Positions 1 through 8,660 of a DNA stretch of 16,208 bases are shown here, in pieces (within the stretch, counting starts at the first letter, position 1; each line of letters opens with the position of its first letter). Origin of the DNA: RGIG9079 sp964567845 (lineage in GTDB: Bacteria > Bacteroidota > Bacteroidia > Bacteroidales > Marinifilaceae); the NCBI GenBank assembly GCA_964567845.1, contig CAZMOG010000042.1, positions 1 to 16,208 on the forward strand. Reading direction: 5' to 3'. Below the pieces are notes generated by a model that made no database searches, had not been told where the DNA came from, and saw only the letters and a list, made by a program, of their open reading frames with translations. Position numbers and translations under genes: made by a program.

Positions 1-524
1 AGATTGGAACAACATACTCTGCTTACATTGTATTCCAGGCTGGCGATGCTGAGTACATAGTTGAGGTTAAGGGTACTGCTGTTGAGACTCCTGAGAAGGT
101 TGCTCTTCCGGAGATGGAGGTTGTAAAAGAGTATAGCTTTGAATTTGATGCTGTATTTGTTCCTGATTATTATTCTAATGATCCAAGTCAGTTTACACTA
201 GAAAGCCAAATAGTTGATATTGAAGCTCTAATTGGAGGAGAAGTTAATCAAATCTTAATGAGCTATCTTGATGAGAACTTAGAGGTTGCATTCCAGGATT
301 GGACAGAGACCGACGGATGGTTTGGTGCTGACGGAGCAACATATTGGGGCAATGGCTCTATTACATTTATGAAGCCAAATACCGATGGTACATTTAGTGA
401 AATCGGTACATTCCCATCATTGACCGGAGGAGAGGTTGCAGTATGTACATATCGTTATTGTAACACCACTACACTTAAGGCAGTAGATGTAACATTCACT
501 GTAACTGCTAAATTACAGGAGTAA
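1..524 (+). CDS. C-terminal part of a secreted-type tandem-domain protein, DUF4859-like (copy 1, partial)
   Basis: The reading frame is open from the window edge (first full codon at base 3) to a TAA at 522-524, so the gene starts outside the window. The Met codon at 114 is internal: residues before it (IGTTYSAYIVFQAGDAEY, then PEKVALPE) align with the interior of the 622-2103 paralogue. The visible part is the end of one domain plus a complete last domain of about 130 residues, with the markers FTLE, IGGE, TDGWFGA, YWG, KPNTDGTF and CTYRY followed by a beta-rich tail. The WFxA...YWG and NxDGTF pattern resembles DUF4859 modules of Bacteroidetes secreted proteins; that name is recalled, not searched. 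The function is unknown, but probably extracellular or cell-surface. The gene faces copy 2 tail to tail across 97 bp. Confidence 0.72.
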   Translation, partial: IGTTYSAYIVFQAGDAEYIVEVKGTAVETPEKVALPEMEVVKEYSFEFDAVFVPDYYSNDPSQFTLESQIVDIEALIGGEVNQILMSYLDENLEVAFQDWTETDGWFGADGATYWGNGSITFMKPNTDGTFSEIGTFPSLTGGEVAVCTYRYCNTTTLKAVDVTFTVTAKLQE

Positions 525-552
525 TACAGAATTCAGTCTTCATATTTACAAA

Positions 553-579
553 AATCGGGAGGCCAATGGCCTCCCGATT
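553..579. terminator. Bidirectional intrinsic terminator between convergent copies 1 and 2
   Basis: A perfect 12-bp GC-rich stem (553-564 paired with 568-579) has a 3-nt loop, AAT. Read on the minus strand it runs straight into a T-tract (TTTTTG). On the plus strand the downstream T content is weaker (GCTTTAT). It sits 28 bp after the copy 1 stop and 43 bp after the copy 2 stop, so it can end transcripts from both sides. Confidence 0.85.
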
Positions 580-584
580 GCTTT

Positions 585-609
585 ATATTAAGATAATTTA
601 TCTTAATAT
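585..609. repeat. Second perfect AT-rich hairpin beside the terminator
   Basis: An 11-bp perfect inverted repeat (585-595 with 599-609, loop ATT) lies between the GC-rich terminator and the copy 2 stop codon. It could protect the 3' end of the copy 2 transcript or form a double terminator with 553-579. A weaker AT-rich inverted repeat (16045-16052 with 16065-16072) lies at the same relative place after copy 3, overlapping its stop codon. Confidence 0.55.
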
Positions 610-621
610 TTTGAGCTAAAA

Positions 622-2103
622 TTACTCTGTAGCAGCTGTTAGCTGAACAGAAACAACAACATCAACAGCTTTTACTGTAGCTGAATTTGCATAACGGTAA
701 GTACACTTAGCGCTAACGGCACCATCGTTGATAGCTCCACAATAAAAAAATGTTCCATCTGCATTTGGTTTCAAGCAGAACATAACGCTCTCTGAACCCC
801 AGTAAGCAGCAGCCTCTGCACCAAACCAACCGTCAGTCTCGCTCCACTCCTGGAAGAATAGCTCCAAGTTATCGTCCAAAGCACCCATCAACAACATATC
901 AGGCTCACCACCAATCAATTCCTGGATGTCAGGCATAATCTCCTCAAGTGTGAACTGAGGATCTGGAGTTGTGTAAGCACCCGGGTTAGTTCCCTCGTAT
1001 GTCATTTCGTATGTCTTTACAACCTCGAACTCTGGAAGAGCAACCTTCTCAGGAGCTGCAACTGCCTCCTGATTAACCTTTACAACATACTCAGCATCGC
1101 CTGATCTGAATACAATGTAAGTTGGATATGTTGTACCAACTACAGCGCTATTTGGCATCAAGCAGCAAGTTCCATACAACTGAGCAACATTCTCGTGGAA
1201 ACCGATATTATCGATACAAGACATTCCACCGAATGAAGGCTCAGCAGAACCCTCCTCTGCAAACCAGTAGAAGTAGTTAGATGAACGTGCCTCATAGCAG
1301 CTTACGAACTCGTTTTGAGCATTGTATGCTCCCATATCAGCATCACCTGCATTCAAAGCCTCCTCTAACTCACCCTCGCCAAGGCCAAGAGCAGCCTCGA
1401 TCTCTGATGTAATATCTACTGAGTAGTCGGCAATTGGAGTTACATACTTAGTAGGATCAGAATAAGCTCCCCAGTATCCAAACTCTGTTCCGTCAAGTGC
1501 GATCCAAGTAGCACCCCAAGCGTTATCCTGAACAACCTGAACATTAATTAAATAGTCAGCATCCGGAGCTACGAATGAACTTGCAGGAGCCTCAACAACG
1601 TTGATAACAACCTCGAACTTAACCTCTACATCGCCATAGATATACTTTCCAGCCAATGTGTGAGTCTCTCCGGCTACGAATGAAGAAGAGTTGTCATATC
1701 CAAGTGTATAGGTAACTCCGTCACCCTCCAAGAATGCGCAACGAACAGCACCTGTTCCGTTTGGATCAGGAGTTCCCCAAGAGATTGGGTTGTGCTCTGA
1801 GTTGTACCAGTGACCTACCGGTCCATTGGTTGAGTATGCAGGAGTTGAACCATCCTCAAGAGTGTAAACAGTTCCATCAGCGTTCAAACCTACGTATGTA
1901 ACCGAACCGTCAGCAATTGCAGCAGCCAAGTCAGCTACACCAAGCTTTGTTGCAACCTCAGCTGCAGATACCTCACCATTCGCTGCACCAGGATAAATCT
2001 CAACAGTTACTGTAACTGTCTCAATCTCAGGCACTGGTGCCGGCCCTGGCTCCGGTGCTACATAAGCAGCCTGCTTTCTATTTTTCCTTGCTCCTAAAAA
2101 CAA
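622..2103 (-). pseudogene. Start-less tandem-domain DUF4859-like protein gene (copy 2), 5'-truncated or silent cassette
   Basis: The frame is open for 493 codons from a TTG at 2103 to a TAA at 622-624. It has a Pro-rich linker (residues 17-26, PEPGPAPVPE) and three domains: about 28-172 (GHWYN at 97-101, ISWG at 107-110), about 180-350 (YFYWFAEEG at 277-285), and about 358-490 (TDGWFGAE at 423-430, YWG, KPNADGTF at 445-452). These resemble tandem DUF4859 modules and match copies 1 and 3. The composition is acidic, as in a secreted protein. There is no signal peptide or lipobox. The frame closes upstream at a stop at 2113-2115, and the first in-frame ATG is codon 257 (1333-1335). A GTG at codon 24 exists but would give no export signal. 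The first codons are the stem end and T-tract of the argH terminator, so the apparent start is not credible. It is either a decayed 5' end or a donor cassette for recombination with full-length paralogues. The long undamaged frame argues against old decay. Confidence 0.6.
692..744. repeat. 53-bp exact repeat shared with 16127-16179 (copy 2 side)
   Basis: These 53 bases are identical, in the same orientation, to 16127-16179. They encode part of the last domain of copies 2 and 3. After a 6-base block of which the last two bases match, identity resumes at 751-773 against 16186-16208, where the window ends. Confidence 0.95.
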
Positions 2104-2141
2104 TAACAGAGCCTATCTTTGCAAAAATAGGCTCTGTTATT
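2096..2141 (-). terminator. Intrinsic terminator of the arginine operon
   Basis: A perfect 15-bp stem (2102-2116 with 2127-2141) is followed on the minus strand by G and TTTTT (2101-2096). The loop can add three more A-T pairs (2118-2120 with 2123-2125). It begins 22 bp after the argH stop and is the expected end of the arg transcript. The T-tract overlaps the first codons of the 622-2103 open frame. Confidence 0.9.
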
Positions 2142-2163
2142 TGTGTTAAGTATTGAATATCGA

Positions 2164-3507
2164 CTAACTTAATCCCATTAGCTGTGCCTCTATATTGTGG
2201 ACATTTTCAATGTCGATTCCCTCTTTGGCTCGATTGAATTTTGCCTGAATCTTATCTAAGCACAGATTTCCAATGCTGCCCTCGTGGGTGTGGTGAATAG
2301 GGCGAACTGCATTTTTGGTATATTCACCATTCTGAACCTTCATTCCGACAATTTTGTATGCCTCGCGGAATGGAACTCCTGCTGCAACCATGTCGTTTAC
2401 GTCCTCGACAGTGAATAGATAATTGTAACGCTCATCGCTGAAAATATCGGTATTCACCTCCATAACATTGAACACATCGCCGGCAATATGCAGACAATCG
2501 TTCAACTCCTTGAAGGCAGGCATAAATATCTCTTTGGTTAGCTGCATGTCACGGAAGTAGCCTGATGGCAAGTTTCCACACACCATTGACATTTGGTATG
2601 GCAGTGACTGCAGACGGTTACACTTTGCGCGCATCAATTCGAATATATCCGGGTTCTTTTTGTGTGGCATAATGCTTGAACCTGTTGTATAGCGGTCGGG
2701 CAGATGCACAAAGCCGAAATTTCCACAGGTGTATAGACAAATGTCGTAGGCCATTCTTCCAAGGGTCTGGGCAATAGAGCCGATTGCGTACAGAACATTC
2801 TTTTCACACTTACCTCGTTGCATTTGGGCATATACCGAATTGTATGCCAAATCACGGAAACCAAGCAACTCTGTTGTCATGGTTCTGTTCAATGGGACCG
2901 ATGAACCATAGCCTGCTCCCGAACCCAATGGATTGGTATTTACCATATCGTATGCAGCCTTGAGTTGCAGAATGTCATCGGCAAGGCTCTCGGCGTATGC
3001 ACTGAACCACATTCCAAACGACGATGGCATTGCAATTTGCAAATGGGTATAGCCGGGAAGCATTACATCTTTGTACTGCTCCGCCTTTTGAAGCATTATA
3101 TCAAATAGTCCTTCAACATTTTGAAGAGTTGTAAATATCTCCTCACGAGTATATAGCTTCAAATCGACCAGAACTTGATCGTTTCTTGAACGGCCGGTGT
3201 GAATCTTCTTGCCGGCCTCGCCATACCACTCTGTAAGCATAAACTCGATTTGTGAATGTACATCCTCGACACCCTCCTCAATTACGAATGTGCCATTAAG
3301 TACCATGTGGTATATTTTGCGCAACCCCTCCTGAAGTTGTGCCAATTCATCAGCACTTATCAAACCTATGCTATGCAACATTTTAGCCTGAGCCATGTTA
3401 CCTAAAACATCGGCCTTTGCCAAATAGATATCCAACTCTCTGTCTTTACCAACGGTAAACTCCTCGGTAAATTTGTCAATGTCGTAACCTTTGTCCCAAA
3501 GTTTCAT
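2164..3507 (-). CDS. argH: Argininosuccinate lyase
   Basis: Splits argininosuccinate into arginine and fumarate, the last step of arginine synthesis; the family is a cytosolic homotetramer of the fumarase/aspartase superfamily. At 447 residues it is close to the usual 450-460. Visible signatures are HTGRSRNDQ at 103-111, GYTHLQ at 152-157 (the His that helps in acid-base catalysis), NPLGSGAGYGS at 192-202, and the superfamily signature GSSIMPHKKNPD at 276-287, which carries the flexible-loop catalytic Ser. No key residue is missing. It is the last gene of the seven-gene minus-strand operon, starting 6 bp after the M20 deacylase stop and followed by a strong terminator. The ATG at 3505-3507 gives the usual ArgH N-terminus (MKLWDKG). 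Confidence 0.97.
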   Translation of the reverse strand: MKLWDKGYDIDKFTEEFTVGKDRELDIYLAKADVLGNMAQAKMLHSIGLISADELAQLQEGLRKIYHMVLNGTFVIEEGVEDVHSQIEFMLTEWYGEAGKKIHTGRSRNDQVLVDLKLYTREEIFTTLQNVEGLFDIMLQKAEQYKDVMLPGYTHLQIAMPSSFGMWFSAYAESLADDILQLKAAYDMVNTNPLGSGAGYGSSVPLNRTMTTELLGFRDLAYNSVYAQMQRGKCEKNVLYAIGSIAQTLGRMAYDICLYTCGNFGFVHLPDRYTTGSSIMPHKKNPDIFELMRAKCNRLQSLPYQMSMVCGNLPSGYFRDMQLTKEIFMPAFKELNDCLHIAGDVFNVMEVNTDIFSDERYNYLFTVEDVNDMVAAGVPFREAYKIVGMKVQNGEYTKNAVRPIHHTHEGSIGNLCLDKIQAKFNRAKEGIDIENVHNIEAQLMGLS

Positions 3508-3513
3508 ACTCTG

Positions 3514-4563
3514 TTATATTTTAAGACCATCAAGTAATTTTATATATAACTCTATGGCCTGTTCTATTTCGCTTATGTAAATAAATTCATTCGCAGTGTG
3601 GCTTCGTGAACTTTGACCCGGTCCTATTTTCAAGGTGGGAAAATTCATTGCCGTTTGATTCGAGGTGGTTGGTGAACCAAAAGGTTTCAATCCCAACTCT
3701 ACACATCGGGTAACTAACGGATGGTTGTTATCAATGTGCGATGAGTTGTGTTTAAAAGAGCGTGCCTTTACCTCGCACTTGACGTTTTCGCGCACAATGT
3801 CGAAAATCTCCACATTGGTGTAGCAGTCATTGATTCTAATATCAACCATAAAGGTGCACTCGGCAGGAACAATATTGTGCAAAGAGCCTGCCTGAATTCC
3901 GGTTACGCTCATCTTTACCGCTCCAAGCTCCTCTGACACCTTTGGGAATTGATAACTTCTGAACCATTCGATATCGGGCAAGGCCTGGTATATTGCATTT
4001 ATACCTTCGTTGCGGGCAGCGTGTCCTGCCTTTCCGGTAGCCTTACAGTCCAAAACCAACAATCCACGCTCGGCAGTTGCAGGCTGCATTCCGGTTGGTT
4101 CTCCAACTATTGCCGCATTAATTTTTGGCAAGGCTTGAAGAGCCGCTCTGATCCCATGTTCACCTGTTACCTCCTCTTCGGTCGATGCTAACCAAATCAG
4201 ATTGTAGGGTTGCTCCACCCTGTCAAGATGCAGAAATGTTGCAAGCAGACTTACAACACTACCGCCTGTATCGTTGCTACCCAAGCCAATAATCTTTCCA
4301 TCTTGCTCGATTGGGGTAAAGGGGTCTGTAGCCCAACCATCGGCAGGTTTTACCGTATCAATGTGGCCATCAAGAAGCAGGGTTGGCTTGCTGTCGCTCC
4401 AATGTGAGCTGCAAATCCATAAATTGTGGTGACACCGATTAACCTTGTATCCAAGCCCCTGAATGAAGTTTTGCAACATGTCAGCCACTGCGCCCTCGCT
4501 TCTACTGAGCGAGGGAATGGCTATCATTGCCTTTAAAAGTTCGACAGCATTGTTTGTTTTCAT
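3514..4563 (-). CDS. M20 metallo-deacylase of arginine synthesis (ArgE-like; possibly N-succinylcitrulline desuccinylase)
   Basis: A 349-residue zinc deacylase of the M20/ArgE-DapE family. The metal and catalytic residues are in place: DGHID at 65-69 (His67, Asp69), bridging Asp98 in GSNDTGG, Glu129-Glu131 in TEEE, GEPTG at 154-158, GHAAR at 180-184 (lid-domain His181), and His322 in SRSHTANEF. In Bacteroidetes the arginine pathway is known to use succinylated intermediates, with deacylation after carbamoylation, so the likely substrate is N-succinylcitrulline rather than N-acetylornithine. The sequence alone does not decide this. The gene lies between argB (3-bp gap) and argH (6-bp gap), which fixes its pathway. 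DapE-type or peptidase activity is an unlikely alternative in this context. Confidence 0.85.
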   Translation of the reverse strand: MKTNNAVELLKAMIAIPSLSRSEGAVADMLQNFIQGLGYKVNRCHHNLWICSSHWSDSKPTLLLDGHIDTVKPADGWATDPFTPIEQDGKIIGLGSNDTGGSVVSLLATFLHLDRVEQPYNLIWLASTEEEVTGEHGIRAALQALPKINAAIVGEPTGMQPATAERGLLVLDCKATGKAGHAARNEGINAIYQALPDIEWFRSYQFPKVSEELGAVKMSVTGIQAGSLHNIVPAECTFMVDIRINDCYTNVEIFDIVRENVKCEVKARSFKHNSSHIDNNHPLVTRCVELGLKPFGSPTTSNQTAMNFPTLKIGPGQSSRSHTANEFIYISEIEQAIELYIKLLDGLKI

Positions 4564-4566
4564 AAC

Positions 4567-5331
4567 TCACTTTACAATAACAGTACCTCCGTCAAGATGG
4601 TCCGGGTCGGTTAAACGAACCGCAGCCACTCCCGAGTCGATTGTTTTAAAGGCATTTTCAAGTTTTGGAAGCATTCCCGAGTAGATTACTCCGCTTCCCT
4701 TCAGCTCTGCAAATTGCTCTCGGTTTATCGATGGAATGGCAGAGCTGTCATCATCAATATCCATTAGTACTCCCGGCTTGTCAAAGCAGAAGGTCAACTC
4801 CACCTCGTAGTACTTGGCAAGAGCCGATGCCACTGCATTTGCCACGCTATCGGCGTTGGTATTCAATAAATCTCCCTCCTTGCTGAATGTTATGGGCGAG
4901 AACACAGGCATAATACCCTTTTCAAGAAGCATTGCCACCATTTCACAGTTTACACTGTCAATATCGCCGACATAACCCCAATCTATATCCTTAACAGGAC
5001 GTTTATGCGATACCACAATACCCATATCGCATCCCGACACTCCGCAGGCATTCACTCCGCGTTTTTGCAACTCTGCAACAACGGTTTTATTTGCCAATCC
5101 GGCGTAAGCCATTACGGTTACTTTCAATGTCTCGGCATCGGTAATTCTGCGTCCCTCGTGCATCTTTACCTCAAGTCCCAACTTTGTGGCCAATTGTCCT
5201 GCCAATGTTCCTCCACCATGTACCAACACGCAGTTTGGATAGAACTTGGGAAGTTCATCGCACAAACGGGTCAACATTTCACGATTCTCAATCAGCTTAC
5301 CGCCAATCTTAATAATCTTAATCTTCTTCAT
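4567..5331 (-). CDS. argB: N-acetylglutamate (N-acylglutamate) kinase
   Basis: Phosphorylates the gamma-carboxyl of N-acylglutamate, giving the substrate of ArgC. At 254 residues it is the short, E. coli-like form of the amino acid kinase fold, without the N-terminal helix typical of arginine-inhibited hexameric kinases. Visible signatures are IKIGGK at 7-12, VHGGG at 37-41, the substrate-binding segment EGRRITD at 59-65 (Arg61), GYVGDID at 119-125, LNTNAD at 156-161 (Asn157) and GMLPKLE at 219-225 (Lys223). The acyl group may be succinyl, as in Bacteroides. It is fifth in the operon, 11 bp after argD and 3 bp before the deacylase. Confidence 0.93.
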   Translation of the reverse strand: MKKIKIIKIGGKLIENREMLTRLCDELPKFYPNCVLVHGGGTLAGQLATKLGLEVKMHEGRRITDAETLKVTVMAYAGLANKTVVAELQKRGVNACGVSGCDMGIVVSHKRPVKDIDWGYVGDIDSVNCEMVAMLLEKGIMPVFSPITFSKEGDLLNTNADSVANAVASALAKYYEVELTFCFDKPGVLMDIDDDSSAIPSINREQFAELKGSGVIYSGMLPKLENAFKTIDSGVAAVRLTDPDHLDGGTVIVK

Positions 5332-5342
5332 AGAAAGGAGAG

Positions 5343-6476
5343 TTAAAATTTCTTCATAGTTCCATGGAACGCCTCAAGGAAGCGATCACACTCCTTGCGA
5401 GTGATTGTCAATGCAGGCAACAAACGCAAAGTATTGGTTCCGGCCATTCCTGTCAATACGCAGTACTCATTCAATAGTACACTTCTGAAATCGCCCTGCG
5501 GCATTGGAAGATCAATACCAATCATCAATCCGCGTCCTCGCATATCCACAATTCTGCTCTCTTTGCTCAACTCGCTCATAAGGTATGCGCCCTGCTCTGC
5601 GGCATTCTGCACTAAATTCTCACTATTCATTACCTCAAGAACGGCCAAAGCGGCAGCGCAAGCCAAGTGGCTACCACCGAAAGTGGTTCCAAGCATTCCC
5701 TTTTTAGCCTCGATTTCGGGTTTGATAAGTACTCCGGCCATAGGGAATCCATTTCCAATACCCTTCGCCATTGTTATCATATCGGGCTTAACTCCGCTCT
5801 GCTGGTGAGCAAAGAACAATCCGGTTCTTCCGTAGCCCGACTGAATCTCATCAAGAATAAGCATAGTGCCGGTCTCATTGCACAACTCGCGCATCTTCAA
5901 AAGGTAGTCATCGTTTGGAACCTGAATTCCTCCAACGCCCTGAATACCCTCGATAAGAACTGCAGCATAACACTCCTTTTTTAACTCATGCTCCAAAAGC
6001 TCCACATTGTTCATCGGAATAAAGGTTACCTTTTGGGTTCTGTTTACAGGAGCCTGTATTTTGGGGTTATCGGTTGCCGCAACTGCCTGACTTGTACGTC
6101 CGTGGAACGCTGATTTCATAACAAGAACCGCATCGCGTCCGGTTTCAAACGAGGCCAACTTCATGGCATTCTCGTTCGCCTCGGCTCCACTATTGCACAA
6201 AAACAGTTTATAATCGGGATAACCGGCAGTTTTGCACAACAACTCGGCCAACTCCACCTGCAATGGATTCTTTACCGCATTCGAGTAAAAGCCAATATTG
6301 TTAAGTTGCTCGGTAATTCTTTTCACATAGTGAGGATGCGAGTGACCTATTGAGATAACCGCATGGCCACCATAAAAATCGAAATACTCGGTTCCATTTG
6401 CATCCCACAATAGCGATCCCTGAGCCTTCACCGGCTCAACATCCAATAGTCCGTATACTTCAAACAGATTAGACAT
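5343..6476 (-). CDS. argD: N-acylornithine aminotransferase
   Basis: A PLP-dependent class III aminotransferase that converts N-acylglutamate semialdehyde to N-acylornithine with glutamate as amino donor. Over 377 residues it shows NSGAEANE at 95-102, FHGRT at 124-128, LILDEIQSGYGRTG at 206-219 (Asp209 contacts the PLP ring nitrogen) and the Schiff-base Lys238 in MAKGIGNGFPMAG. Its length is slightly under the usual 390-400, with no motif lost. It lies 11 bp after argC and 11 bp before argB in the operon. An ornithine or succinylornithine transaminase of catabolism would look similar, but the surrounding arg genes make the biosynthetic role secure. Confidence 0.94.
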   Translation of the reverse strand: MSNLFEVYGLLDVEPVKAQGSLLWDANGTEYFDFYGGHAVISIGHSHPHYVKRITEQLNNIGFYSNAVKNPLQVELAELLCKTAGYPDYKLFLCNSGAEANENAMKLASFETGRDAVLVMKSAFHGRTSQAVAATDNPKIQAPVNRTQKVTFIPMNNVELLEHELKKECYAAVLIEGIQGVGGIQVPNDDYLLKMRELCNETGTMLILDEIQSGYGRTGLFFAHQQSGVKPDMITMAKGIGNGFPMAGVLIKPEIEAKKGMLGTTFGGSHLACAAALAVLEVMNSENLVQNAAEQGAYLMSELSKESRIVDMRGRGLMIGIDLPMPQGDFRSVLLNEYCVLTGMAGTNTLRLLPALTITRKECDRFLEAFHGTMKKF

Positions 6477-6487
6477 ACCTATATATA

Positions 6488-7450
6488 TTAGAAGTAGTTA
6501 GCTTTCAATTTTAATCCGCAACACTCATCCAAACCGCACATCAGGTTCATATTCTGAACTGCCTGTCCCGATGCACCCTTCAACAAATTGTCGATAGTCG
6601 AGGTGATAAGAAGCTTGTCATCCTGCTTTGCAAGGTGGATATAACAGAAGTTGGTATTTACAACCTGCTTCATATATATTGCCTTGTCGCTTACACACAC
6701 AAACGGATGGTTTGCATAGTACTTTTTATATAACTCTTTAATCTCTTCGAGCGAGGTCTGAGTTCTTACAACAATATCGGTAAATATTCCACGACTATGG
6801 CATCCGCGTACCGGCACAAATGCAATGTCGGGGACAACCGAACCGCCACTCTTCGCGAGTGTTTCACCAATCTCGTCCAAATGCTGATGGGTGAAAATCT
6901 TGTAGTTAGACAAGTTGGCAGTGCGATTACTGAAGTGGGTATCGTTGGTTGGTTTTTGGCCTGCACCGGTTGAACCTGTAATTCCCACTACAGTCACCTG
7001 CTCGGGAGCCAGGTTTGCAGCAACCAATGGTAGCAAGCCAAGCTCTATTGATGTTGCAAAGCAACCCGGATTGGCAATATGGGTTGCCTTTTTAATTTCG
7101 TCGCGACTCACCTCGGGTAATCCATAGACAAAATCACCGGCATCTTTAGCCAAACGGAAATCATTACCCAAATCTATAATCTTTACATTGCTCGTAATAT
7201 CATGGCTCTCAAGGTACGCTTGCGACACACCGTGTCCCATGCACAAGAAAAGCACATCAACATCATTAAAATCGATCTCCGAGAAATGCAAATCGCACCA
7301 CAACAAATCAGAGTGAACCGACGATACATGCTCGCCGGCATGGCTCTCGCTGGCAATATAGCGAATTTCCGCCTCCGGATGGCAAAGCAACAAACGGGTC
7401 AATTCACCCGCAGTGTAACCTGCGCCTCCTGCAATTCCAACCTTTACCAT
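6488..7450 (-). CDS. argC: N-acylglutamyl-phosphate reductase
   Basis: Reduces N-acyl-gamma-glutamyl phosphate to the semialdehyde using NADPH. Residues 4-16 form the Rossmann nucleotide loop (VGIAGGAGYTAGE). The catalytic Cys130 is in ANPGCFAT, followed by ITGSTGAGQKP at 157-167 and the HQHLDEI segment at 189-194. FVPVRGCHSRGI at 211-222 holds His218, the usual second catalytic residue. The 320-residue length fits the shorter ArgC type. Its ATG overlaps the end of argG by 7 bp, which suggests translational coupling. It sits 11 bp before argD. Confidence 0.96.
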   Translation of the reverse strand: MVKVGIAGGAGYTAGELTRLLLCHPEAEIRYIASESHAGEHVSSVHSDLLWCDLHFSEIDFNDVDVLFLCMGHGVSQAYLESHDITSNVKIIDLGNDFRLAKDAGDFVYGLPEVSRDEIKKATHIANPGCFATSIELGLLPLVAANLAPEQVTVVGITGSTGAGQKPTNDTHFSNRTANLSNYKIFTHQHLDEIGETLAKSGGSVVPDIAFVPVRGCHSRGIFTDIVVRTQTSLEEIKELYKKYYANHPFVCVSDKAIYMKQVVNTNFCYIHLAKQDDKLLITSTIDNLLKGASGQAVQNMNLMCGLDECCGLKLKANYF

Positions 7451-8643
7451 AAGTTCTTCTCCTCCTTATTTACAGCATTATAGATCTTCAATGGCATACC
7501 ATAGATATTAGTGAATCCCTTAACATCGTCGGCTGTCCATGCGCTATTCTTTTCACCGTATTGAGCAAAATCAGAGCTCATCAAATCGTGCTCAGACTCA
7601 ATTCCAACCAAATCAAAGTGGTATGGAGATAATCTGATAATGACTCTTCCGCTAACATTACGCTGGCTACTATCAAGGAATTTCTCAATATCGCGCATTA
7701 CAGGCTCTTGATACATAGACTCGTGCATAAACATTCCGTACCATGTACCCATCTGATCCTTCCAATACTGCTGCCACTTTGTCAATGTGTGTTTCTCCAA
7801 TAACTCATGACTCTTGATAATCAACATAGGAGCAGCAGCCTCGAATGCAACGCGACCCTTAATTCCAATAATTGTATCACCAACGTGGGTATCGCGTCCA
7901 ATTGCCCAAGCAGAGCCAATCTCCTCGATCATCTGAATAGCTTTAACTCCGCTAACAGTCTGACCGTTAACTGAGCAAACCTCGCCATTCTTATAACCAA
8001 TCTCAAGAATCTCCTCGCCATCTTGCTTTAGCTGTGAAGGGAATGCTGTTCCGGGAATATTTGTATATGAACAAAGTGTCTCTTTTCCTCCAACCGAAGT
8101 TCCCCAAAGTCCCTTATTAATCGAGTACTCCATTTTTTTCCAATCGGAATCAACTCCATGCTTCTTCAGATAGTCAATCTCATATTCACGAGATAATCCC
8201 ATATCGCGGGTAGGGGTGATGATCTTGATATCGGGAGCAACAACCTGGAATGTCAAATCAAAACGAACCTGATCATTTCCTGCAGCGGTACTTCCGTGAG
8301 CAATAGCACTTGCGCCAATACTTTTGGCATAATTTACAATTGCCAAAGCCTGGAATGTACGCTCAGAACTTACAGAAATCGGATATGTCTTGTTTCTCAA
8401 AACATTTCCATATACCATATACTTGATGCACTTGTCATAATACTCTTGTGAAACATCAAGATTTGCATGGCTCTTTGCTCCCAAAGCGTATGCCTTCTCC
8501 TCGACAGCCTTTAGCTCCTCTTCGCTAAAACCTCCGGTGTTTGCCAATGCAGTATGCACCTCCATGTGCAACTCCTCACTCAAATATTTAACGCAGAACG
8601 ATGTATCTAAACCACCGCTGTATGCCAATACTACTTTCTCCAT
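7444..8643 (-). CDS. argG: Argininosuccinate synthase
   Basis: Condenses citrulline and aspartate with ATP to argininosuccinate in the cytosol. The N-type ATP pyrophosphatase P-loop AYSGGLDTS lies at 7-15 directly after the start, as in the family. Downstream are the conserved segments IAHGSTAAGNDQVRF, the NINKGLWG-like SINKGLWGTSVGGKE, and AWAIGRDTHVGD. At 399 residues it is the usual length. It is the second gene of the operon, 17 bp after the GNAT gene, and overlaps argC by 7 bp. Its early position, ahead of argC, follows the Bacteroides gene order rather than the pathway order. Confidence 0.97.
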   Translation of the reverse strand: MEKVVLAYSGGLDTSFCVKYLSEELHMEVHTALANTGGFSEEELKAVEEKAYALGAKSHANLDVSQEYYDKCIKYMVYGNVLRNKTYPISVSSERTFQALAIVNYAKSIGASAIAHGSTAAGNDQVRFDLTFQVVAPDIKIITPTRDMGLSREYEIDYLKKHGVDSDWKKMEYSINKGLWGTSVGGKETLCSYTNIPGTAFPSQLKQDGEEILEIGYKNGEVCSVNGQTVSGVKAIQMIEEIGSAWAIGRDTHVGDTIIGIKGRVAFEAAAPMLIIKSHELLEKHTLTKWQQYWKDQMGTWYGMFMHESMYQEPVMRDIEKFLDSSQRNVSGRVIIRLSPYHFDLVGIESEHDLMSSDFAQYGEKNSAWTADDVKGFTNIYGMPLKIYNAVNKEEKNLW

Positions 8644-8660
8644 GATATTATTCTTTTATA

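Noticed and set aside
114..524. A complete 136-residue protein starting at the ATG at 114
   Set aside because: The same frame is open to the window edge, and the upstream residues align with the interior of the 622-2103 protein. The Met is internal and the gene is partial.
1..2141. Mobile element or site-specific inversion system
   Set aside because: No transposase or recombinase gene, no terminal inverted repeats and no target-site duplication seen; the similarity is between coding domains.
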